Assembly: GCA_026993275.1 (NCBI GenBank)
Contig: JALWUB010000233.1
Span: 1-6,278, forward strand
Direction: 5' to 3'
Source: Robiginitomaculum sp.
GTDB taxonomy: Bacteria; Pseudomonadota; Alphaproteobacteria; Caulobacterales; Maricaulaceae
Length of the DNA stretch: 6,278 nucleotides
Below the pieces are notes generated by a model. The model did no database searches. It saw only the letters and a program-made list of their open reading frames with translations, and was not told where the DNA came from. How positions within the stretch are numbered: the first letter of the stretch is position 1; every line of letters starts with the position of its first letter. This document shows positions 1 to 6,278 of this stretch, piece by piece. Made by a program: the position numbers and the translations under genes.

Positions 1-42
1 GCCAAACAGCCGCAAGCCGCCGTCATAGAGTTTTGCTGCCAT
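1..42 (-). CDS. N-terminal fragment of unidentified protein (possibly GST-like)
   Basis: Only the first 14 codons lie in the window; the gene runs off the left edge on the minus strand. The start ATG is at 42-40 and the peptide reads MAAKLYDGGLRLFG. An AAGGAG ribosome binding site sits 6 nt upstream of the ATG, which supports a real start. The LRLFG stretch resembles the first beta strand of the thioredoxin-like fold at the N-terminus of bacterial glutathione S-transferases. Fourteen residues cannot establish that, so the function is a guess. The gene lies 23 nt downstream of a tiny membrane ORF on the same strand and is probably co-transcribed with it. Confidence 0.55.
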   Translation of the reverse strand, partial: MAAKLYDGGLRLFG

Positions 43-65
43 GGTGCTCTCCTTCGCGGGCTCTG

Positions 66-1591
<1,526 letters not shown>

Positions 1592-1596
1592 AAGCC

Positions 1597-1611
1597 CGGC
1601 CTGTCAGGCCG
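1597..1611. terminator. possible bidirectional hairpin between convergent aatA and carD
   Basis: A perfect inverted repeat, CGGCCTG/CAGGCCG, has one central base and realistically forms a 5-bp stem with a 5-nt loop. It spans the carD stop codon and begins 6 nt after the aminotransferase stop. It is GC-rich and sits where both converging transcripts end, but neither strand has a following U-run. Intrinsic termination would therefore be weak, and the hairpin may only block 3' decay. Confidence 0.35.
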
Positions 1612-2134
1612 CGTCGGCGGCCTTGCCGGTCTTGGCGCTCAGGGTTTGCGACAGCTTGTCAAAGGCGGCGTCGCGCTCGATCTTTTCCACTGCGGCAACC
1701 TCGCGGGCCATGCGGTCAATCGCCGATTCATAAAGCTGGCGTTCGGAATAGGACTGTTCCGGCTGGTCCGCGCTGCGGTGCAGATCGCGCACCACTTCGG
1801 CGATGAAAATCAGGTCGCCGGAATTGATCTTGGCTTCATATTCCTGCGCCCGGCGGCTCCACATGGTGCGCTTGATGCGCGGACGGCCGCGCAGGGTCTT
1901 GATGGCGTTTTGCACCACATCAGGGCCGGACAGGGCCCGCATGCCGCCGCTCTCGGCGCGCTCCACCGGCACGCGCAGGATCATCTTGTCCTGGTCAAAA
2001 CGCACCACATAGACTTCCAGCTCCACACCGACCACGGTCTGCACCTCGATGTCGGAAATGCGGCCAACGCCATGGGCCGGATACACAACATAATCATTAA
2101 TCTTGAATTTTTTTGCGGATTTGGTTTTTGCCAT
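1604..2134 (-). CDS. carD: CarD/CdnL-family RNA polymerase-binding transcription regulator
   Basis: CarD/CdnL proteins bind the RNA polymerase beta subunit and stabilise open promoter complexes, notably at rRNA and growth genes. The protein has 176 residues, normal for alphaproteobacteria. A Lys-rich start (MAKTKSAKKFK) leads into the Tudor-like RNAP-interaction domain at about residues 10-67, with the hallmark YPAHGVGRI at 18-26 and RVPVERA at 54-60. The C-terminal helical DNA-binding domain follows (about 70-165) and contains Trp92 in MWSRR, at the position of the Trp that wedges into promoter DNA in mycobacterial CarD. SYSERQLYE (128-136) is typical of the alphaproteobacterial branch. The ATG at 2134 has GAAGG 5 nt upstream. 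An in-frame GTG four codons earlier (2146) with its own GGAG is an alternative start. The gene is divergent from ftsK and convergent with aatA. Confidence 0.95.
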   Translation of the reverse strand: MAKTKSAKKFKINDYVVYPAHGVGRISDIEVQTVVGVELEVYVVRFDQDKMILRVPVERAESGGMRALSGPDVVQNAIKTLRGRPRIKRTMWSRRAQEYEAKINSGDLIFIAEVVRDLHRSADQPEQSYSERQLYESAIDRMAREVAAVEKIERDAAFDKLSQTLSAKTGKAADAA

Positions 2135-2295
2135 GGATACCTTCACTCGCTCCTCTCTGCACACCGGAAAACGGCATGAACGTGCCCCTCACCTTGCGGT
2201 GAAAAGGACTGGTCCTCGCATCCTGAATATTGTCCGCTCCGCCACCCGGCCGGAAACCCGGCTTGACCGGCATGCACACCCGTTTATTACGCACA

Positions 2296-2326
2296 AACCG
2301 CCCCAATTGGCGGTTGCGGGGCAACC
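2296..2326. repeat. two overlapping, mutually exclusive inverted repeats
   Basis: AACCGCC/GGCGGTT forms a perfect 7-bp stem with a 6-nt loop (2296-2315). GGTTGC/GCAACC forms a perfect 6-bp stem with a 3-nt loop (2312-2326). They share bases 2312-2315, so only one can fold at a time. They lie at the presumed start of carD transcription, which makes them candidates for a protein operator or an alternative-fold RNA element. Confidence 0.5.
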
Positions 2327-2351
2327 ATAACACATTTTGCAACGATTTCAA
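2324..2351 (-). promoter_or_regulatory. candidate sigma70-type promoter of carD
   Basis: Read on the minus strand, TTGAAA (2351-2346) matches the -35 consensus at 5 of 6 positions. It is followed after 16 bp by TATGGT (2329-2324), 4 of 6 for the -10. Transcription would begin near 2317, about 183 nt before the carD ATG. The -10 overlaps one arm of the GGTTGC/GCAACC inverted repeat. This is the best promoter match seen in the window, but it is inferred from consensus only. Confidence 0.45.
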
Positions 2352-2380
2352 AGCACCCGGCTGAAGCGGGCCGCAAAAGC

Positions 2381-2398
2381 GGTTAATGGCCATTAACC
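2381..2398. promoter_or_regulatory. 18-bp perfect palindrome, CtrA-like operator candidate
   Basis: GGTTAATGGCCATTAACC is a perfect inverted repeat. It contains two TTAA cores separated by 6 bp, and each strand reads TTAACC. The alphaproteobacterial cell-cycle regulator CtrA binds TTAA-N7-TTAA or TTAACCAT half-sites, so this is close to that site but one base short in spacing. It lies 74 bp before the ftsK ATG and 30 bp upstream of the proposed carD -35, so it could act on either gene. A dimeric repressor of another family would fit the strict symmetry equally well. Confidence 0.45.
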
Positions 2399-2448
2399 AC
2401 TTGCTTGCACTTTGCCGCCATACTGCGCCGCGCAAGACGCGCACACTC

Positions 2449-2475
2449 ATGCGAAAGACGGCAGCACGGCGATGA
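2449..2475 (+). CDS. possible 8-codon leader peptide overlapping the ftsK start
   Basis: ATG at 2449 opens a frame encoding MRKTAARR. Its TGA (2473-2475) overlaps the ftsK ATG (2472-2474) as ATGA, the usual layout for translational coupling. The peptide is half Arg/Lys. Neither this ORF nor ftsK has a strong Shine-Dalgarno, so coupled initiation would help explain how ftsK is started. Chance is a serious alternative at this length. Confidence 0.25.
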   Translation: MRKTAARR

Positions 2476-4772
2476 GCCAGATCAGTTATGACGACGCTGC
2501 GGCAGGCTCCGGCCCCCTCGGACGCCTGATCCGCGCCGCCTTCGCCCGCCTCAGCGGCCTGGTGCTGCTGGGCGGCGGCGTGTTCCTGTTTGCTGCCCTG
2601 CTCACCCATGCGCCGCTGGACCCCAGTCTCAACAGCACCGGGTCCGGCCCGGTGCGCAATTTGGGCGGCCTTGCCGGCGCTTATGTTTCAGACATCCTGC
2701 TGCAGGCGATTGGCTGGGGCGGCTATGGCCTGGCGCTGGCGCTGATGGTCTGGGGGGTCATGCTGACCGGCCAGCCGGCGCGGCGGCGCCTGGTGCGCGT
2801 GCACAAGCTGCTGGTGCTGCTCCTGGCCGTGCTCAGCCTGTCGCTGGCCTGCGCGGCCTTGCCGATTCCGGCCCTGTGGCCGTTTGCCACCGGCCTTGGC
2901 GGCGTTTTTGGCGATTTGCTCTATCTGCCGCTGACGGCGCCGGACATGCCTGCTTTTGCCGCGCCGCTTGCAGTGAGCGGGGCCTTGCTGGCGAGTTTCC
3001 TGGGCTTTGGCTTTGTCTTTGGCCTGCGCTTTCGCGATGGCGCGGCGCTCATTGATGCTGCCGGGCTGGCCTGGGCCACCTTCCGGGTTGGCCTTGATGG
3101 CCTTGCCAGGCGGCTGCGCCGGGTGCGCCCCGGCGCTGCTCCGGCGCCGCCCAAGCGGCCCGTGCCGGTGGCGCGGCGGCCGCGGGCACAGGTGAAAAAG
3201 CCCAAAAAGGTCCGCCCCAGCCGCCGCGAAGTGCGCGAAAAACAGCTCAGCATGCCATTTGGCGGCAAGCGTGATTTCGAACTGCCGCGTCTCGATCTGC
3301 TGGGCCGTCCCGGCAGCCGCAGCCTCAGCGTCGATGAAGCCGCCTTGCGCCAGAATGCACAATTGCTGGAAACCGTGCTGGGCGATTTTGGCATTCGCGG
3401 CCAGATCACCCATGTGCAGCCGGGCCCGGTGGTGACGCTCTATGAACTGGAACCGGCGCCGGGGCTCAAATCCTCGCGGGTGATCAGCCTGTCCGACGAC
3501 ATTGCCCGCTCGATGAGCGCCATCGCCTGCCGCGTGGCGGTGATTCCGGGGCGCAATGTCATCGGCATCGAACTGCCCAATGCGCGCCGCCACATGGTCT
3601 ATTTGCGCTCGCTCCTGTCGTCGGGCGCCTATGAACGCTCGCGCGCCGAACTGCCGCTGGCGCTGGGCGAAACCATTAGCGGCGAGCCGTTCATCGCCGA
3701 TCTGGCGCGCATGCCGCATGTGCTGGTGGCGGGCACCACCGGCTCGGGCAAGTCGGTGGGCATCAATTCGATGATCCTGTCCCTGCTCTACCGCTTTGGC
3801 CCGGATGACTGCAAGTTCATCATGATCGATCCCAAAATGCTGGAACTGTCCATCTATGAGGGCATTCCGCATTTGCTGGCCCCCGTGGTCACGGACCCCA
3901 AAAAGGCGGTGACGGCACTGCGCTGGACGGTGCGCGAAATGGAATCGCGCTATCAGAAAATGTCGCGCCTGGGCGTGCGCAATCTTGCCGGCTTCAATGC
4001 CCGTATCGAAAAGGCCGCCAGGAGCGGCGAAACCCTGACCCGCACGGTGCAGACCGGCTATGACAAGAAGACCGGCAAGCCGGTCTATGAAACCGAAACG
4101 CTCGACCTGCAGCCTTTGCCGCTGATCGTTGTCGTCATTGACGAAATGGCCGATCTGATGATGGTTGCGGGCAAGGATATCGAGGGCGCGGTGCAGCGTC
4201 TGGCGCAAATGGCCCGCGCCGCCGGCATTCATGTCATCATGGCGACCCAGCGCCCCTCGGTGGATGTCATCACCGGCACCATCAAGGCCAATTTTCCCAC
4301 CCGCATCAGTTTTCAGGTGACCTCGAAAATCGACAGCCGCACGATCCTGGGCGAGCAGGGCGCCGAGCAATTGCTGGGCCAGGGCGACATGCTCTACATG
4401 GCTGGCGGCGGCCGCATGCGCCGCCTGCACGGGCCGTTTGTCTCCGATGACGAGGTCGAAGCCGTGGCCGCCTTTCTCAAGGCCCAGGGCGCGCCGCAAT
4501 ACCTTGAGGAGATCACCGTCGCTTCGGACGAGGATGAAGGCGCGGATGGCGGTTTTGGCGCCAGTTCCGGCGGCGATTCGCTCTTTGACAAGGCGGTGGC
4601 AATCATCGCCCGCGACCGCAAGGCCTCGACCAGCTATCTGCAGCGGCGCTTGCAGATCGGCTATAACAAGGCCGCCACCCTGATCGAAAAGCTCGAGGAG
4701 GAAGGCATTGTCGGCCCCGCCAACCATGCCGGCAAACGTGAAATCCTGCTGCCCGATCACGGCGAGTACTGA
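2472..4772 (+). CDS. ftsK: DNA translocase FtsK
   Basis: FtsK is a divisome-anchored, ATP-driven DNA pump. It clears and aligns chromosome termini at the septum and activates XerCD recombination at dif.
The 766-residue protein shows:
- Four N-terminal membrane segments (about 28-46, 75-99, 112-132, 165-185)
- A short Pro/Arg/Lys-rich linker (about 206-260)
- The motor, with alpha (about 285-400) and RecA-like beta (about 405-645) domains
- Walker A GTTGSGKS at 421-428 and Walker B LIVVVIDE with Asp557/Glu558
- ATQRPSVDVITG at 591-602
- An acidic/Gly spacer (685-702)
- The winged-helix gamma domain (703-766, with LQRRLQIGYNKAATLIEKLE), which reads KOPS sequences and contacts XerD
The linker is far shorter than in E. 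coli FtsK (1329 residues), as is usual in alphaproteobacteria. The frame is open back to 2412, but MSQISYDD at 2472 looks like the natural N-terminus. All key motifs are intact. Confidence 0.97.
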   Translation: MSQISYDDAAAGSGPLGRLIRAAFARLSGLVLLGGGVFLFAALLTHAPLDPSLNSTGSGPVRNLGGLAGAYVSDILLQAIGWGGYGLALALMVWGVMLTGQPARRRLVRVHKLLVLLLAVLSLSLACAALPIPALWPFATGLGGVFGDLLYLPLTAPDMPAFAAPLAVSGALLASFLGFGFVFGLRFRDGAALIDAAGLAWATFRVGLDGLARRLRRVRPGAAPAPPKRPVPVARRPRAQVKKPKKVRPSRREVREKQLSMPFGGKRDFELPRLDLLGRPGSRSLSVDEAALRQNAQLLETVLGDFGIRGQITHVQPGPVVTLYELEPAPGLKSSRVISLSDDIARSMSAIACRVAVIPGRNVIGIELPNARRHMVYLRSLLSSGAYERSRAELPLALGETISGEPFIADLARMPHVLVAGTTGSGKSVGINSMILSLLYRFGPDDCKFIMIDPKMLELSIYEGIPHLLAPVVTDPKKAVTALRWTVREMESRYQKMSRLGVRNLAGFNARIEKAARSGETLTRTVQTGYDKKTGKPVYETETLDLQPLPLIVVVIDEMADLMMVAGKDIEGAVQRLAQMARAAGIHVIMATQRPSVDVITGTIKANFPTRISFQVTSKIDSRTILGEQGAEQLLGQGDMLYMAGGGRMRRLHGPFVSDDEVEAVAAFLKAQGAPQYLEEITVASDEDEGADGGFGASSGGDSLFDKAVAIIARDRKASTSYLQRRLQIGYNKAATLIEKLEEEGIVGPANHAGKREILLPDHGEY

Positions 4773-4910
4773 TCTCGCGCACAACAAAACCACGCATTCA
4801 AGGTCTCTTTTGAGGTTTCCCGAGTTTGGAAAAACCCCTTTTGCCGTTCTCCCCTGGGGATAGCGGTGTGTTTGGATGCGTGCAAAAGGGCTTTCAGGGG
4901 GTGTTTGGGG

Positions 4911-4961
4911 GGCACACGGAGGCTTTCCTTGCACTCCAGATAGGGCGCAAAGCCTTGTGCT
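4911..4961 (+). repeat. bulged long-stem inverted repeat (possible structured RNA)
   Basis: GCACA (4912-4916) plus AGGCTTT (4920-4926) pair perfectly with AAAGCCT (4949-4955) plus TGTGC (4956-4960). This leaves a one-sided 3-nt bulge (CGG) and a 22-nt loop. A G-U pair at 4911/4961 can extend it. Twelve Watson-Crick pairs with an internal bulge look more like a folded RNA than chance. No U-run follows, so it is not a standard intrinsic terminator. No known RNA family was recognised. Confidence 0.4.
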
Positions 4962-5043
4962 GTCTTGATTCACAATCTCAGTCGTCCTTGCAGAGCCGTT
5001 TGTGACGCCTCCGCACACCCTGATTATGCGCTTGTGCACCGGG

Positions 5044-5071
5044 GCGGGGACAGGCACGCGCTTGTCCCCGC
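5044..5071 (+). terminator. strong GC-rich hairpin, possible terminator
   Basis: GCGGGGACAGG and CTTGTCCCCGC form an 11-bp stem with one G-U pair and a 6-nt loop. The following bases are GTTTCATGG, so the U-tract is only three long. It is the most stable local stem in the gap and could end a transcript reading through from ftsK or from a small RNA in 4773-5040. The short T-run keeps confidence low. Confidence 0.35.
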
Positions 5072-5245
5072 GTTTCATGGCCTGCCATGGCCCGAAATGG
5101 CTTGTCGCTGGTTAGTTCCGGTTCGAAAGTGTCCAAAACTGGCCTGTGAATGGCCTGACCCATGGCCCGCTCGCCCACAAAACGGGACATGCAGGCCATC
5201 ACCCAAGCCATGCAGCAGGATCCCCCTCTCCCCGGCCAGACTGCT

Positions 5246-5273
5246 TTGACTCCATCAAGTGATTTCATACCAC
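5246..5273 (+). promoter_or_regulatory. weak candidate promoter for the M28 peptidase gene
   Basis: TTGACT (5246-5251) matches the -35 consensus at 5 of 6 positions. The best -10 options are poor: ATACCA at 15 bp spacing or TACCAC at 16 bp. Transcription would start near 5279, downstream of the in-frame ATG at 5275. If real, it would leave 5320 or 5287 as the usable start. Confidence 0.25.
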
Positions 5274-5319
5274 CATGAACCACTCTATGCTGGCAGCACT
5301 CAGAACCGGGAGAGTCATC

Positions 5320-6278
5320 ATGCCATATCGTTCCTGTCTCGCCGCACTGGGGCTTTGCGCCCTGGCCATGCCTGCTCTGGCCGCAGAACAGGCCCCGCCG
5401 GGCGAGGTCATGCTGATGCATGATCTTGCCCGCGCCGTCTCTGCGGAACGGCTGCGCAAGGATGTGCAAGACCTGGTGGGGTTTGGCACCCGCCACACCC
5501 TGTCCGGCACCCAGTCCAGCACCCGCGGCATTGGCGCGGCCCGGCGCTGGGTCAAGGCCGAGTTCGAGCGCATCAGCGCCGAGTGCGGCGGCTGCCTGGA
5601 GGTGTTCACCGTCAGCGATACCATTTCAGGCGAAAAACGCATTCCGCAGCCAACCGAAGTGGTCGATGTTATTGCCATTCAGCGCGGCACGCTCGATCCG
5701 GGCCGTTATGTGCTGATGAGCGGTGATATCGACAGCCGCGTTTCCGACGTCATGGACGCCGCTTCCGATGCGCCCGGAGCCAATGACAATGCCTCGGGGC
5801 TTGCCGGGGTGCTGGAGGCGGCGCGGGTGCTGTCAAAACACAAGTTCTCCGGCTCGATCATCTATGCCGGACTTTCGGGCGAGGAGCAGGGGCTGTATGG
5901 CGGCAAGATCCTGGCCAGATATGCGCTGGATCATGGCTGGCGCATCAAGGCGGTGCTCAATAATGACATGATCGGCAATGTGAAGGGCATTGACGGCGTG
6001 CTCGACAACCATACGGCCCGGGTGTTTTCGGAGGGCACCCGCGCCAATGAAACGCCGCGCGAGGCGCGCATCCGCCGCTTTACCGGCGGCGAGGTCGATT
6101 CGCCATCGCGCAATCTGGCGCGCTATATCGACGTGCGCGCGGACCGCTACATCCCCAATCTCGACGTGATGATGATCTACCGGCTCGACCGGTTTGGCCG
6201 CGGCGGCCATCACAAGCCCTTCAACGATGTCGGCATTCCCGGCGTGCGCATCATGGAAGCCCACGAAAACTACACGCG
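5320..6278 (+). CDS. secreted M28-family zinc metallopeptidase (3' truncated by window)
   Basis: M28 enzymes are di-zinc aminopeptidases that trim N-terminal residues from peptides. The first 319 codons are present and the frame is still open at the right edge. Residues 1-21 form a signal peptide (a hydrophobic run ending MPALA, cleavage likely before AEQ), so the protein is exported. Zinc-site motifs are recognisable: GDIDSR (135-140) with Asp138, GANDNASG (153-160) with Asp156, SGEEQG (186-191) with the catalytic Glu188/Glu189 pair, and NNDMIG (214-219) with Asp216. GRGGHHKPF (293-301) and EAHENY (313-318) follow; the last His ligand may lie just beyond the window. Asp136 stands where classical M28 enzymes have the His of HxD. 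ATG 5320 has GGGAG 7-8 nt upstream. In-frame ATGs at 5275 and 5287 lack a good binding site and would lengthen the signal peptide. Cys89 and Cys92 in the exported part could form a disulfide. The exact substrate is unknown. Confidence 0.85.
   Translation, partial: MPYRSCLAALGLCALAMPALAAEQAPPGEVMLMHDLARAVSAERLRKDVQDLVGFGTRHTLSGTQSSTRGIGAARRWVKAEFERISAECGGCLEVFTVSDTISGEKRIPQPTEVVDVIAIQRGTLDPGRYVLMSGDIDSRVSDVMDAASDAPGANDNASGLAGVLEAARVLSKHKFSGSIIYAGLSGEEQGLYGGKILARYALDHGWRIKAVLNNDMIGNVKGIDGVLDNHTARVFSEGTRANETPREARIRRFTGGEVDSPSRNLARYIDVRADRYIPNLDVMMIYRLDRFGRGGHHKPFNDVGIPGVRIMEAHENYT

Larger units (their letters stand above)
2135..2471. promoter_or_regulatory. carD-ftsK divergent control region
   Basis: This 337-bp noncoding gap carries the signals for both genes. 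On the minus strand there is a candidate carD promoter (2324-2351), which would give an untranslated leader of about 180 nt with several hairpins. One is TCACC/GGTGA around a GCAA loop in the minus-strand RNA, a GNRA-type tetraloop (2189-2202). Another is GCCGG/CCGGC with a 4-nt loop (2249-2262). Two more overlap each other at 2296-2326. On the plus strand, upstream of ftsK, there is an 18-bp palindrome (2381-2398) and an 8-codon leader ORF (2449-2475). The open frames crossing the gap on both strands look like shadows. Confidence 0.6.
4773..5319. other. gene-poor gap with several strong inverted repeats
   Basis: This stretch of about 550 bp between ftsK and the M28 peptidase has no frame with a believable protein. 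The longest frames on either strand are Cys/Trp/Pro/His-rich and lack ribosome binding sites. It does contain structured DNA. CCCTTTTGC (4836-4844) pairs with GCAAAAGGG (4882-4890), with CCCC-T-GGGG inside the loop. A bulged 12-bp inverted repeat lies at 4912-4960, and a GC-rich 11-bp hairpin at 5044-5071. The motif CATGGCC recurs at 5076-5082, 5086-5092 and near 5161. It may be the ftsK 3' region, a small RNA, or decayed sequence. Confidence 0.5.

Noticed and set aside
1646..2179. 177-codon plus-strand open frame
   Set aside because: It is an exact antisense shadow of carD, which is an unmistakable family member.
2412..2471. 20-residue upstream extension of FtsK from ATG 2412
   Set aside because: The extension is His/Cys/Ala-rich and unlike FtsK N-termini. 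The ATG at 2472 leads directly into the family-like sequence.
2688..5078. 796-codon open frame on the minus strand
   Set aside because: It is opposite ftsK. The long frame results from high GC and ftsK codon bias; the composition is repetitive His/Gln/Arg/Gly with no domain.
5076..5092. Direct repeat CATGGCC, with a third copy near 5161
   Set aside because: Seven-base GC-rich repeats, irregularly spaced, are expected by chance in such DNA. There is no array structure or target-site duplication.
4965..5249. 94-codon plus-strand frame (TTG start) in the gap after ftsK
   Set aside because: It has Cys/Trp/Pro-rich composition, no ribosome binding site, and runs through the strong hairpin at 5044-5071.
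4978..5496. 172-codon minus-strand frame
   Set aside because: It overlaps the start and signal-peptide coding part of the M28 gene in antisense and resembles no protein.

Overview
The window is GC-rich chromosomal DNA that looks like a free-living alphaproteobacterium. This rests on three things: an aminotransferase of the Rhizobium-type aspartate/prephenate class, a CarD/CdnL regulator with the alphaproteobacterial C-terminus, and a compact FtsK of about 766 residues. The order (Caulobacterales/Maricaulales-like or other) cannot be fixed from the sequence. I see no tRNA, rRNA, CRISPR array, insertion sequence or phage gene.

Layout, left to right. Positions 1-167 on the minus strand hold the first 14 codons of an unidentified protein (possibly glutathione S-transferase-like). 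It is preceded by a previously easy-to-miss 33-residue single-membrane-segment ORF with a good ribosome binding site. A plus-strand PLP-dependent aminotransferase follows (383-1591). It converges, with only 12 bp between stop codons, on a minus-strand carD/cdnL gene (1604-2134). A 337-bp divergent control region (2135-2471) separates carD from plus-strand ftsK (2472-4772). It contains a plausible carD promoter, several hairpins in the presumed carD leader, an 18-bp perfect palindrome with CtrA-like half-sites, and an 8-codon leader ORF that overlaps the ftsK start. After ftsK comes about 550 bp without a convincing gene but with several strong inverted repeats (4773-5319). The window ends inside a secreted M28-family metallopeptidase (5320 to beyond 6278).

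The genes are housekeeping functions and do not form one pathway. They cover amino-acid/aromatic transamination, RNA-polymerase promoter-complex stabilisation (CarD), chromosome-terminus segregation at division (FtsK), and a periplasmic or secreted peptidase. No new multi-gene system is evident. The points most worth a second look are the noncoding ones: the carD-ftsK control region, the structured gap after ftsK, and the tiny membrane ORF. The M28 enzyme also carries Asp where the canonical first zinc-ligand His would be.
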